DNA of 64,000 bases from Rotaria socialis (Eukaryota > Rotifera > Eurotatoria > Philodinida > Philodinidae). The notes beneath the pieces were generated by a model. That model had not been told where the DNA came from. It saw nothing but the letters and a program-made list of their open reading frames with translations, and made no database searches. Below, one piece after another: positions 24,186 through 37,574 of the stretch. The stretch covers positions 1 through 64,000 of the forward strand of contig CAJNYU010003878.1 in NCBI GenBank assembly GCA_905331475.1, in the 5' to 3' direction. A program made the position numbers and the translations under genes. Positions within the stretch are counted from its first letter, which is position 1. Each line of letters opens with the position of its first letter.

Positions 24186-26936
24186 AAAAAATTCCGCGTA
24201 TACATATGTAGTAGAAACGGTTTAGCTGTTGTTGTTGATGTGTTGTGAATAGGAGAGATGTGGGTATATCGACGTGAATAAGGGAGGGACATAGGATAGA
24301 AATAGCGCTTCTCTCAAATCAGTAGAGGTAGACCCACCTAATCGAACCGAATTAATCATACAAATTCTCTGTCTTATTTTCGTCATACTATGTTTTATCA
24401 TACAACCGAACCAAAGTTTTGGTGTGGTCCAGTAACCTAAGTACTTATATTTGCTGACAAAATGGTAACAATTTCTTAAGACACATTAGGCAAAATAACC
24501 ATTGTTAGTTTCATTTCTCTCTCTTTAAGAACAATGGGACATTTGACTATCAGCGAATGCTTGATTCTTAACCTTATTAAAATCTTCTTGAAAAGATTTC
24601 TCATTATCATTTGTGAAGTGAATTTTGTGGTGCATCTTTCAAAAAACGGATTAGGATTCTACGACTTATATGTGCTGAGATATTCTCACAGTACCAACTA
24701 TCACAATCCTTATTGCTCACTTGGTATAGTTATTATTTTCTGTTTTTATCATTTGTTTAATATTTTATTTGTGTATATTTTAGATTGTTCGTGGTTATGC
24801 TACTGCAATTCTATATTTAACAAAAAAGATATTTTAGGGATTGTTCATTAAAAAAGCATGTATTCACCTGGAAATATTTTACCTCCGCATATTCTTACTG
24901 AAAATTTTAAGCATTTGAAATCTGCATATAATTTTCTTCGGATGGAATAAAAAAATATCCTTCCAGTCGTCAATCTCACACTGACAAGTATTACTTCATT
25001 TAGAAATTGTAAATTTGACAAATTGTGTCAAAAAACAATGTAAAAAAATGGAAATCATTTTATCTTTTTTAATATTATAAATCTTTTTTATTCAAACATT
25101 GTCATGATGCATCTATATCATGTGTACTTATCCATGCTTCAGTTTTCTTGTAATTATTCTTCCTGTTTAGTCCCTCTGCGTTGTCGTCTTTGAGTAATTT
25201 CTGACTTTCTCTTAGGCTTAGTTTTTTTTTCATTTTTTATTAATAATAAATGTCTATGCAGCATGCTTCTTACTTACAATCTTCTTACAAACCTTAACTT
25301 ATGGAGAAAAGAGCAAAGAAGTCTTTATAAAATAGACTAGAGAAATTTTAAATGACTTCGTCTGAATTCTTTGACGCCCTACTCGTTTTGTACAGTTAGT
25401 TTATAGTTAGGCGATATATTTTTAGCAAGATCCAATTTCAAAATTTGATTATCTTTTAACCATATAGTTTTTGTGCCTTTTACTCATGCATTTTTTCGTG
25501 ACTGCTTTATTATTATTTTTCTAGAATCATCAATAATATTTTCCATAGATTTTTCTCACTAAGATGACGTAACAGTTGAGTAAAATAAGATACACTTTTT
25601 ACAGTATTGTATTTTTTTATCCGTCATATATACCATTTATATGGCATTAAATTTATATTTTAGTGATTTTAATATTGACTTTTGAATTATCTCTGATGTT
25701 TTTTTTTTCCAGTTAGCTTTTTTTAGTCAAATTTGATACATACATTACGGAATATGTTTTTTATAGCTTTAAATAATAGCAATAATTGTTGTGTTCTATT
25801 TAAAATTTGTTGATTGTTTTGAATTTTTGAGTAGTAAAATATTAGTTTCGATAATCATGATGATCGATAATACTATTCATGAGATAAACTTAGATCATAC
25901 AAATCTTGCATATCATGGATGCTTTAATAAGGTTTCACCAGATTTTTTCTTCTTCTAAAGCTTCGTCCGATGAATACTAGTTATTTGCTGAACATTTTTA
26001 CTTTTGATCATAGACTATTTAGATGCTTTCAAATCTCTGAATGTGTCAGAAAATCTTTTTTAGTTAGTCATACAATATATTGGCATCGTCAAACTATTTA
26101 ATTTGTCGTTTTTATGTGCGAAATTCTGTATTCATTGAGTCGTCTGACATTGAGTATATACAAACACGTGAAGATGAGATCGAGGGAAGGGTATAGACAA
26201 AATTGAATGTTTGAAAAGAAAACTTAGGAAGCGTCATTTTCTTCTACCTGTTTATATTTCTTTTTACTTCTATTTCCATTATACTTTGTTCACGCATAGA
26301 TAATACTTGGAAATAACTAAGCACAAATCTTTGTAAGCAAAAAAGAAAAAGATTAACATCTCTCACAGCAGCCCACCTACTTTGCCTTTTTATATATAAC
26401 ATTAAGCAAAACTGAGATAACATAAGAAGTATTCTGATGAATCATATCGATAGGCTTATGTAATGTTTTTTGTCATAATTAAGGTATGTTTCTTAGATTT
26501 TTTGCAAATGTCAGTTTTATCAACAAAATATAGTCATGAGAAACAATATAATATAATATTGCTCGACGAATAGTATTTTGCTTGACCATATGTTTTAATA
26601 AATAGTTTATCAGTCTAATTGTAGTCTCACAATATATGCAGAGTCATCTTTTAGTTTACTTTTGCGCAGCTATCGAATCATCAATTGAACTAAAAGCTGT
26701 TTTATCATGCGCTATGAATAAAGAGAGTTAATGATTTTGTCCTTTAAATATTCTACTCTTTTCCATCGCTATTTATTTTTACATAAAAATGATAAGACAT
26801 TTTGACCTGTGACTGTTCGCGAAACAAAAATCAAGAGCATTTATTGTTCAATGTTTATATAGAATAAAGCAGAAAGGAAATTCACCAGTGCTTTTCATAT
26901 TTCTATTTTGAGACGTGTTTTGTTTGTCTTCATAAG
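24186..26936. other. Large gene-poor intergenic region
   Basis: 2.75 kb of AT-rich sequence upstream of the GPCR gene. Open frames are short and T-rich and were judged to be chance. On the minus strand near 25180-25250 there is a short basic stretch ending in a stop and followed by AATAAA, too short to claim as a gene end. Confidence 0.55.
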
Positions 26937-29336
26937 ATGAATCAATTAGCTGCAGTCAACGCATCATTGCCATTTCTTCAAATGACAAACAATAATTGGT
27001 GTATACCATTGACTGAGTCAGTTTATTTATATGGATATTTGATACCAGCTATTGCATTATTTATATTTGGCCTTACATTTAATCCAATAGCACTATATTA
27101 TTTCGCTACATCGCTTAATTTTCGTCGTTCTGCTTATTCATACTATTTTTCAGCGATTGCTGTTTTTGATCTTTTACGTCTTGCTGTTTGGTGTCTATTT
27201 TTCGTACTTGATTTCAAAATATTTAAGTTAAATTTTTATTCATTTGAATGCCCAACACAAATATTTACGGAATCAGTTGCCAGTTCAATTAGTGTATGGC
27301 TTACCGTGTTATTAACAGTTGAACGATGTTTAGTTATATATAAGCCATTACAAACATTTAAAGAGACAAGAAGAAAACGTACTTTTATAGTCATGATTTG
27401 TGTCATTTTTGCATCATGTGCTGCTAATTCATTGGTTTTACAGCCCGGTTTCTATGTAAAAAGGTTAGAACAAATCAATTTCTCTCTAAAAGAAAAATGG
27501 CTTCATTAATAAAGGTTAATGCCATATAAAAATTATTTAATAAAATAAAACTATGATAATTATCGTTCAAGATCGTCAAGTCTTGGGAATGAATATTCAG
27601 TTTTATTTTGTTTTGTGTAGATAGCCATAAACTATTATTTTTCGGAATTATGATTTTTTTGAGTGCTAAAATTTCATTTCAAGAAAAAATAGTGATCTAT
27701 ACTAAATCTATTATATACTTTAATTCAATTGAGCTTCTGCCAAGAATTTCAGTTTTTTCAAATTCCTTTTCGGACTTATTCTCGTGTAAATCTAAAATAA
27801 AAACTATTAGTGCAATTTAATCAAAGTTCGACTACAAAAGGTAAATCGTGATGTTGAGAAAAGACAACATATGAAATGGAAACTCTAGTAGTTTGTCTAG
27901 AATTTCAGTTCATCTATTTTCAATTGGCTGCGAGTTAGCTTAACCCATATAAAAAAAAATTGAATTAATAATCAGATTAAAAATCTATTATAATGGCACT
28001 ATTTTAATCAGATTTTTCAACCTTAGACGGTAGATTATTTTTGATTTTGATTTTGATTTGATTTTAATCGACTATAATAGTTTTGCAGGTAATCAATTAA
28101 AATTGATTAAAATAAAATCAAGATAAAAAATAATCTGCCTTTTAAGGCTGAAAAATTTGGTTAAAATCCGATTATAATAGTGCCATTAAAAGAGATTTCT
28201 ACTCGCATAAAAAATCAATTATAATTAGACTTTTTACAATTTTTGTTTTACATGGAAATTGTATCCATAAAATTCTTAGCTGTCGGCTAGGTTTTTATTT
28301 AAGAATTCAATTTTTCATTTATTATTTTTCTTAATCATTTTTCGACTTAATTTTAATTTGACTGATAAAATACAGTTTATGTTTTTAAATACACCAAGTT
28401 TTTAGAATAATTAGGTTCGTGATAAGAATATGTGCTTAATACTAAATATTAAACATGATGACTTGTCAGATTAACATAAAAAAAAGAAAATTTCAATTTC
28501 TGAAAGCTTCTTAGATAATTATTTACTATTATCCAACTGTTTTCCAAAGATGCATATTTTGATTATACATAGATAATTTTTTTATCAATTTAGAGTATAT
28601 CGAGAACTTAGCCATACAATAGTATGTCACTATGAACAATCGTCAACATCAAATCAATCGTATTCTAAACAATACTCATTATTTAGTCCAAATACAAAGC
28701 GTATTTATTTGTTAATAATAGTTATATTTCGTATTGTCATTCCATTTGTATTACTTCTAACGGCAAATATAATTCTGTTTGCTAGCGTCCATAAAATGTG
28801 GAAACAATCATCAAAATTAACTTCAACATTACTTATTCGTCATGGTCAACATCGACGAGTTACACCGATGATATTTTTTTCGTCATGCATTCTACTACTA
28901 ACAGTTTCACCTCGGTACATCAGAAAAAGAAACTAGATGTTTTCTAATTCTTTAATTGATTATTTTTTTGGAATATTTTAGATATCTTCTTCAATTTTAT
29001 TTGAATTTTTATCAAAAACCTCCGAACTGTTTTTTAACACATTTTGCTTCACATTTACTCAAAAGTTTGGAATTATCTAATTATGCATTTAATGTATTTG
29101 TTTCGATTGTAAGTGGTAAACATGGTCGATATGAACTATTTGATATGTTATTTTGTCGATCTATATCATCTCAAAATATTCGCTTTAATAATTGTTCAAA
29201 ATTAATACGACTACCCACACCTCCATCAGTAACAGCATCGAAAGCTCAACATAAGCAACGATTTCATTATAAAAATAATGAAATGAATAACCCAGCAAAA
29301 AGAAAAAGAAAAATTAATATTAATGATAGATCATAG
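26937..29336 (+). CDS. Rhodopsin-class G protein-coupled receptor (FMRFamide/peptide-receptor type)
   Basis: Three exons, 26937-27463, 28594-28914 and 28982-29336; 1203 nt, 400 aa, a usual length for class A receptors. Seven hydrophobic segments can be followed. TM1 is near residues 32-52. TM3 ends in ERCLVIYKP, with ERC where DRY is usual. TM4 is FIVMICVIFASCA. TM5 is LLIIVIFRIVIPFVLLL. TM6 is PMIFFSSCILLLTVSP. TM7 is NYAFNVFVSIVSG, in the place of NPxxY. A basic C-terminal tail with KRKRK follows. Cysteine near TM3 (ECPT) and one in loop 2 (VCHYEQ) could form the usual disulphide. The plasma-membrane ligand is probably a small peptide, but it cannot be named. Intron 1 (1130 bp) carries a hairpin MITE. 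AAG precedes the ATG directly. Confidence 0.88.
27992..28187. mobile_element. Hairpin MITE inside the GPCR intron, ~196 bp
   Basis: A nearly perfect inverted repeat with ends AATGGCACTATT and, reversed, AATGGCACTATTATAATC. Inner arms also pair: TTTTTCAACCTT with TTTTTCAGCCTT reversed, and TAGATTATTTTTGATTTTG with its partner. The centre is the short TTTTGCAGG. No coding capacity. The whole unit folds as one stem about 95 bp long. Flanking TA on each side could be the target duplication. Confidence 0.75.
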
Positions 29337-29648
29337 ACGTCGAAAACATTATCCAGGGAAAAATAATTATCCTTACGAATAATTAAATGATTATATGAGC
29401 AAAGAAAGAGAATAGAATGAAGACATAAAATATATACGACCAACACATTTTGTTTGTTTTGATTAGTTTATTTTATTGTTTGGTTTTCTCTTTTTAAAGA
29501 CAAGACACACGCACAAACACACACAAATCTATCTACCAATAATATCACACGAAACAGACGATATTGACAAAAGAGAAATGAAAAAAGAAATACTACATAC
29601 TAAAGATAAATATATATATCAGACGTATCACTGTGATGATAATTATTA
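29337..29648. other. Intergenic between convergent 3' ends
   Basis: 3' flanks of the GPCR (+) and CEP295 (-). Only A/T-rich and (TTA)-like low-complexity sequence. Confidence 0.6.
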
Positions 29649-32600
29649 TTATTTATTATTATTAATATTATTTGTCTTTTTTTTATCCAATGCTGCTTGA
29701 AAAGCATTCATACGTGCCCGATAAGTGTGTGCCTGTTGTTTTGTTTCATGAATTTTTTTCTTTTGCTGAACTTCAGCCAATTGATCATATAAACGTTTTG
29801 AACGTTCTTTTGATTCACGTGTACGTCTTTGTCGTTCTTCAGAATCAGTTTCAACAATGTTCTTTGATGAGTTTGTTGATGTTATTGTTGCTGTTGTTGT
29901 TAGTGATGCTCTTTGGGTCAGTAATCGAGATGGAACTGGAACAGATGAAGTAGTTATTTTCGTATAATCTTTCGCTTTGATTTCATCGACACGTTTTTGA
30001 CTTGTTGTAACAAAATCAGCACGACGTGCTTGTAAAGCTGATTGAAGTGAAGGTAATTGAACAAGTTGTGCTAATTAGAAAAAAAACCAGACAAAAGAGA
30101 ATTCTATAGAAAGGAAAATAACGTCAAACTTACGAGTAGATGCATTTTGTTGTTCTCCATTAATAAAATACTCAACACCACCTATATGTTCTCGTGAGTG
30201 AGAATCACCTGGATCACTACTACTTGATGACGAAGATGATGACGATGATAATGATGATTTTTGAGTTTCTTTTAAGAATTCTTGTCCGACTGTTACAAAG
30301 TATGACCAATCTGCAGTAGTTTTACTTTTGTTTGTTGAAACAGCATGAACAGTTGTAACAGAATGATTAAGTGAAAGGTTTTCACTTAATTTAAGTTCAT
30401 CAATATCACCATTATTTGTCATTAATGTTGCATTTCCTGCACTTAATTCGTGTCGTTCAAATGACAATAGAGACGTATCATCACTACTTGTTTCATTGCT
30501 TGGCTTTTCTAATGAATTTTGAATCGAGGAATTTTTGGATGAAAGTGGAATAAATGGTGAACTTTGACACATAGGTGGCTTCGATGAAAGTAATGGCGTT
30601 GATATTTCAGATCGATTAACTGAATGAATCATGATTAATGGTTCATTTTTAATTGGTGACAATGAAGGTGTTGAACAAGCACTTGTCTTGTCATCATAAT
30701 TTGATAGTGGTGATGAACATTGTTTTTTCTTTTGTGATGTTGACTGAACAATCACTGCAGTTGGATGTTGACCTGTTGTTGTTGTTGTTAATGAACGATA
30801 ACTATTTGAAAGTAGAGTTAATGATGGTTCATCGAGAATACCACGATCTTCTGAGTCAATCTAGATAAAAGTTGTTTTATTTTTAGATAAAAGAAAACCA
30901 ATTGTAAAAGAATTCATTTTTTTATCTTACTTTACAATCAAGTTTTGATGGTTCAAATGATATTTGTTCTTCAGCAAGTAAAATAGCTGATGGGAAATCT
31001 AATGTTGATATTGAACCTGTTTCAATTAATGTAGTTTTTTGTTGTATTTTTTCATTCGGCGTTGCCATTGTAACTGCTGTTAATGGTCCACTTTCATAAT
31101 CAGCTACACGCATTGATGCAGACGAATAAAATGTTGTTGAATCACCACCAATGAGATTTTCATCATGATTTGATATAAGCCTTTGCATAGCACGTTGATT
31201 TTGTTCAATTAAATATGATAATGTATCTTGATGTTTATTTGAATTTGATGATGAACTTGATGTTATCGATGTTTCAAATGTATTTGGTGAACGTGTCAAA
31301 TGATGTATATCACTCAATAGACTATTGCGACGTTCATTTCCATCTTGAACAATTTGATGTATTGGAATTTCTGAAGATGAAAATGACGTATGTGATGGTG
31401 TTGATATAGGTGGACCACTACTCGTCAGTACTTGTTTAGCAAGTGACGAACGATATGTAACTGATGTTAATGTTGAATGTGATTGATGATGTATTGGTGT
31501 TGTTGTTGATGGTGAAGACGCAGCTAATTGTTCCATAGCTGTTATTGTCGATGATGGATGTTGTTGTTTAGTTAAATATTCATGAACTTTAATTAATGAC
31601 ATTAAATCACATTGTTCATTATCATATTGAGAACGAAGAATCTGTTCTTGCGTTGGAAAAGCTTGTGATGATGAAAACATATCATTTGGATTATTTGATG
31701 ATGCGGTTGTTGTTGTTGGAAAATTTTCTATTCAAATCGAATACAAAACAAAATAAAACAAATATGAAAACAAAATAAAATACGAACCTTCAACAGTGGA
31801 TGAACCAAAACCTAGCGAATGGGTCAATTGTGGCAAATCATTTCTATTTGGATTCATGAATTGTACAGATGACTGTGGTAATTGTGGTAAACATTCATTA
31901 GCAAGTATATCACGCCATTTTTTCGATACACTTGATATTGATTGATCATCAGATTCAGTATTTGATCTTGGTGTTGTTATAACAACAGGTAAATTTGCAC
32001 TTGTCGATGTTGTTGTTGTTGTTGTTTCATTTGTTATTGTTCGTACACGTGGTTGACGTGTTGTTAATAAACTTTGAATTCCACTACTTGAACTTTTTCC
32101 ACCACCACCATTACCACCAGCAAGTGTTGTTCGAGATGTTGCCGATGAACGTGGACCATCAATAAGTGATATACCTGAATCATCTCGTTCTAAACCAGTA
32201 TTCGATATTAACTGTTGCTGTTGTATAACAGATATTGATGGTATTTGGGATGGAGCTATGTTATTATGTTCAGATACCGATGACGATGATGAATCAGCAG
32301 ATGATATTCGTTCTAATTGTTGAAGATCAAATGAAGATTTCAGTGGACTACGATGATGAAATAATGATGTGTTTCTTGAACTAGCAGGTGTATCGACTTC
32401 TTGTATGGTACTTAATTCGTGCACTTCGTTTCTACTAACAATATTTAATTTTGTTCGAAGAAGAGATGGCGGTGGAGGAGGTTGAGCTGGAATCTGTTGT
32501 TTCATTGACGATCCTCTACCAGAACAGAGAACATTAATAAATTTTAACTTTGACTGAAGAATACTTACGATGTTTGTTGTCGATATTTTTCATGTTCATG

Positions 32601-35600
32601 AAGAAGACTTTCGCGTTCACGTCGAATTAATTCTAGTTCTTGTTCAATTAAACGTTTCTCTTCATAGAAATGATGCTCATCATTTGTATTCGTAGTAAAT
32701 TCTTGAGATGAATCGGTATTTCGATTTAATAGAAGTAATTGAGCAATTTCAGGCGATGCTGATCGTGGATCAACAGGTGTACGTCCTGATAATGACGATA
32801 TTGATGATAAAGCGTCATCAACAAGATCATCAATGATTAAAGAAGGACTTGTTGATTGATTATTTGATAATTTCGTTTCACTCAAAGGCGCATCTAAAAT
32901 ATTTTAATAATAGTTTCATAGTAGTATGTAGATCCATAGATATAAAACAATCAGAACTTATACTTTTCGATTATGTTTTCTATTGGATCGAGTTCTATAC
33001 ATTTGAAAACAACACGTTTTCTAGGATAAGTTCGCATACGAATGCTGATTTTTTTGTCAAGAAAATAATCGTGTTTATTGTCTGGAAATTCTACAGTTTT
33101 AAGAATATAACGATTAATGCAATTTATCATTCTCAAACTAGTTAGTCATAATTCTATAAACTTTAAAAAAACGAATTCTCTCAATCTGCATTTATCGCAT
33201 CATATCAAGACGTAAAGTTCGTGTTTCTAGAGAATATGTGTTGAATGTTAGTTCAAATAATAGAAAATCTTAAATGCCACCATAAGATTAAAATATGTGA
33301 GAAACTGAACAAACTCTTCACGAATAGTTAAAATGCAGTGCTCAATAAAATTAAGAATCAATCTCTTAAAATCTTATGCGCTGCCTGTCTTTACATATCA
33401 ATGTATATTATTTCTATTAATTAGATAAAAACAATGAAATGACTTATTTTGTTGCCACTAAATCATCGGGAAAAGATTTATACATCATTTTCAATAATCT
33501 GATGTGATGTTTTACGATCTCCCGTGATAAAGCTTCTCTAGAAAGTAGATATTACTAGAATTAAACTAGATGTTTAGCTGTGTAATTAAACTCAATTAGT
33601 GATACACTTTCATTACAATAGGCAAATAATAATAAACTATTCTTTCATAAAACATTTTACAGTCATGATAATCTGGAAATTATTCTTGATGCGTTTTCAT
33701 ATTACGTCTATCCAGTTTGTATATTAATTTTAGAATTATTTTCAAGTTTTTATTGTATCCCGCTATTAAAAAGTAGTTTTGTCTACGATGATATTTTCAT
33801 TTGTCTATGTGTGTTTCAGAGAGTATGATCTCTGTAAGTGATCGAAAAGAAAGTCTAATCGTTGAATTAAAATATTTTTAAGGATCTAAGTATCACTGTT
33901 AATATCCTAGAGAGAAAACTATTGAATTCAATATTAAGTAAGATGAGAATTGATTTGAAATGAAAAATATTCTAAGCAATGTGCAATACCTTGTTTTCTT
34001 AAATATTCTTTCTAAAAATTAATCTATTTGTTTGCATAAAATATTTACTTTGATATTGTTTATGGTTCGATTGTTGTTGTGTAGCAACAAGACGTGAAAT
34101 AAGGTCTTCTAATGAATGATCTCGATCTTCTGATGAATGACTTTCATATTTGTCGAATAAAAATTTTCCTTTATGAGTATCATCCGACATTGTTCCATGC
34201 GATCTTTCATCATCTTCAATAGCAATGCCAGATGATGATGATTGTAATTGAGATTCATCTGAAGTAACAATAGCTTGAACAGCTTGCATGAATTGCTCAT
34301 GATCATCTTCATGTTGTTTTCCGGCATATATCGATGATGTTGTTGATGGTATACTAGCTGTATTACTTGTTGTACGTAAATTTTTAAGTAAGCTTTCAAT
34401 AGAAAGATCCGATGATGATGATACCATCGGACAAGTTGACTTTTGTGGAAGTAAACTTGCTCTTTCAGATAATATGCGTATTTGTTCTTCAAGAGCTTTT
34501 TTCCGAGATCTAAAGTGATAGAAATAAAATTTGAACTAGAAATAAAACATAGAAGAAAACGAACTCTAATTCTGTTCGTCGCTCTTCAATTTCAGCTGTT
34601 GTAGTATTTGATGATGACGATGATTGTTCTTGGCGAATAATATCTTGTTGCGTTACTGATGAATTAATTGATTCACTACTGTCAATATAACCAGGACTAA
34701 CAATAAGACGTTTAGGTGTTTTGATTGTTGGTGTAACCAGTGCAGCTTGTTGATTGGCTCGATTTTGTGCAGCTGCTCGTTGTCGTTCAATTTTTTCCAT
34801 TAAACGACGCATATTTTGCTGTTGTTGCTGTTTAGTAAGTTGTTGTTCGGGCAATGGTGTTTGTAATGTCATTATAGTTGGATCTGCAAGTGTTGCTTCG
34901 TCATCTTCATGAATTTCATCAGCTACTGGTACTGTATTTGCTGATGGAGTTACTGTTGTCATACGATATTCAGGAGATGGATTTTCTTCTTCATTTTGTG
35001 CAACAAGTGTTCGATCACTGGCAGCATCTTCTTCTTCTTCATCTTCGGGAATTTCGCCTTCATTCATAAGAACAATAGGAATTGGTTCTATACAAGTAAA
35101 AATAAAAAGTAACGCTACTAGTTCCTCTGATTTATTTCTTCTTTTAAACGAACGTTTTCGATGTGTATCTTGATAAGCTTGTTCAAATGCTGTTTCCATT
35201 TGTCGTTGTCTTTCTTGACGTTCTTCCTCACGACGCCATGGTGGTATAAAGATACTTTTCTGAAAAAGAATGAATTTTTATTTTTACTGCGATCAAATGG
35301 TTGAAATTTTATTTACTGGTAAATTTTGTATTTCTTTTTGACGACGATCTCGATCTTGTCTTTCCAGTTTACCCAATTCATCGAGTACATTATCATAAGC
35401 CTAAAATTAAAAGAAAATTACTTCATTTTGTTTCATGAATAATCAAAGAATAATTAATTTACACTGTCAAGAACTTCACGTTTAAGTGCATTATCACCGC
35501 GAACTCGAGCTTTTTCTTGTTGTTCATTCCATAAACGTTGTTTATCCGAAACATATGCATCAACACGTTCTTGTTCAATAATAGCATCTTGTGCTGCATC

Positions 35601-37122
35601 ACCCTTCAAAATTCCAAGAGATTTTTTTTTTCGTATCTTTTAATCAAACATAAAATTCTTATTTTCTTTACTTCTTGATCATCTTCTTTTGTTACAAGAC
35701 GTTCCTCAAGATGATATCTTGTTGTTGTAAAATTATATGGATCATGAACAGTAACAATTGTCGCTAAATATATCGCAATCGTTAGATATTTTCTACGCTA
35801 ACTTTTTTTTGAATTATAAAAGTATAAAATAAAATACATTGGCTCATATTAAATTAATGTGACGTATGAATAGATTTTCTTTCAGCGAAGAATGTTCTTA
35901 AGTATAGCGTTTGTATGAATATTTCAATCGAGAAGTCCGTTGAATTTATAATTAACTTTAGTATTCTCATCACTACTGAATGAGAAGGAAACATTGTGAA
36001 ATCGTTGACATGAAAATGAATAGTATCTATGATTATAAGAAAACAATTTACAAAAAGAAGGAGTTGTTAATGTTGATCATAATCAACAAAAGATGTGGTT
36101 TATATATTTAATGCATGATACGCTAAAAATTATAGTCACAAAACGAATATGAATGGGATACCATCAATTTGCTTTCTAATGTTACTGAGATATCAATAAG
36201 ATATTTTTCCAAAACTTCCAGATTGATGTATTATTAAGTATCTGGGAATATTAAATCTATTTTATTTTCTGAAAATGTTAATAGCAATGAAGAAAAGAAA
36301 CAACATAAACTTTATCTTCACTTAAAATGAGTTTCTTAATAGTATCAAGTAAGAATATATGAAGAAAAAGAATGAAGACTTACTTGGTTTCATTTGAAGA
36401 TCACGCAGAGGATCTTCAGGTGGAGGTAATTTGGCAACCTGTTGTGCTCGTACTTTTTCCAATTCAAGTGCTGCTTTCCTATATAGTTAAGAATTAAAGA
36501 AAAAATTGTATTAATTTAAATCAATCAAAATAAACCGATGAAGAATATGAAGATTTCGTTCATTTTCATTTTGCATCATATCAACATGAAGTTTATCAAG
36601 TGCTTGTTGTCCACGTTCTACAGCTCGAGCATCATTATCTAATGTTTTTGTTAACCATTCATGTTCGTAGTCAGGCTAATGGACGATGAACAAAGTATAG
36701 GTAATCAATTCAAGAAATACTCAAGAATTTACTTGATCCGCTGCTTCTTTATGACCTTTTCCCATTTCCATAAGATTTTCACGAAATTGATATTCAAGAT
36801 TATCATGTAAATCATTTTTCTGCTGTACCCATTCGTTCTATAATGAAAAATTCTTAAATAAAACACTTTTATTAAAATATAATCTTTACTTTCAAGTGAT
36901 TCACTAGTACGTAAGTTTGTTTTTTCTTTTCATCAGCAATTGTTTGACGAAGTTGAGCGGCACGTTGCTTTTCAATTTGACGTGTCTAAAATAAATGAAT
37001 GAAATACTTCTATAAATTGAAGAATCTCAACTAACTTGAAGAAGACGAAGTGTTCGTCGACGTTCAGTTTCATTTTGTATTAATTTTTCCTGTTGACTTG
37101 TTGAAATCAGTAAACTTTTCAT
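29649..37122 (-). CDS. CEP295: CEP295/Ana1-like centriole protein, 16 exons
   Basis: Exons in order: 37122-37036, 36985-36890, 36837-36733, 36675-36536, 36478-36384, 35763-35672, 35603-35463, 35400-35317, 35259-35154, 35087-34565, 34509-34049, 32893-32569, 32515-31788, 31727-30931, 30860-30134 and 30070-29649; 4929 nt, 1642 aa, near fly Ana1 and shorter than human CEP295. Phases agree at every junction. The N-terminal ~330 residues are helical and match CEP295: ERRRTLRLLQ, MGKGHKEAADQPD, KLPPPPEDPL, then KSIFIPPWRREEERQERQ before METAFEQAYQD. The middle (about 350-1500) is Ser/Thr/Gln-rich and disordered with short charged helices (EEKRLIEQELELIRRERE). The last ~140 residues carry the ALMS-type motif (SKRLYDQLAEVQQKKKIHE, TYRARMNAFQAALDKKK). 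The protein is needed for centriole-to-centrosome conversion. Three introns use a GTTCGT donor. The 66-nt intron at 35088-35153 is in frame and could be retained. Confidence 0.88.
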
Positions 37123-37574
37123 ATTCAATTAAACGAAGTTAACTATTTACTTCGTATCTCTTGTTCAGTTACTAAAGTAAGACAATGGGTCACGTCATGG
37201 ATTGGCGTTCAATGCCATCGAACTAGTTTATGAAAGGTATATTACTCAGCAACATCCACAAAAGTATAATTAGAGATTTAAAAAATTTGTTGCAATTTAT
37301 TTCAAAGAAATTTTCATGAATTTGTTAACCGAATTGAATAAATCAATTGACAAAATTTTTTCAAGACTTTAAAACTAGTGTCATCTGTCATGAAAGTAAT
37401 TCGTTGAAATTGATCAGTGATTGTGGCCACTCATAGAATCCAATCGATTTTACTTTCTCCTTCTCATCGGCATTCTATATATTAACGGAAAAGTAAACTT
37501 TATCAGTTGCAATTTTAGTGAAAATGTTATCATTGATTTCGTTATCTCACTCTTCATCGTTTCCTCGATCTTTC
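37123..37574. promoter_or_regulatory. 452-bp divergent intergenic region
   Basis: Start codons of CEP295 (-) and the poly(A) polymerase gene (+) face away from each other, so this short stretch must hold both promoters. No TATA or named motif is claimed. Confidence 0.5.

Noticed and set aside
24534-24851. 105-codon plus-strand open frame with hydrophobic stretches
   Set aside because: T-rich composition explains the hydrophobicity; no splice borders, repeats or family motifs.
25170-25260. Short basic minus-strand stretch ending in a stop and followed by AATAAA, resembling a gene 3' end
   Set aside because: Only about 25 residues, no upstream exon in phase could be found, and the composition is lysine-rich as expected from A runs.
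35088-35153. Treating the in-frame 66-nt stretch in CEP295 as coding
   Set aside because: It would insert a hydrophobic VALLFIFT into a charged region; GTTCGT donor, pyrimidine-rich end and TATAG acceptor fit an intron, though retention cannot be excluded.
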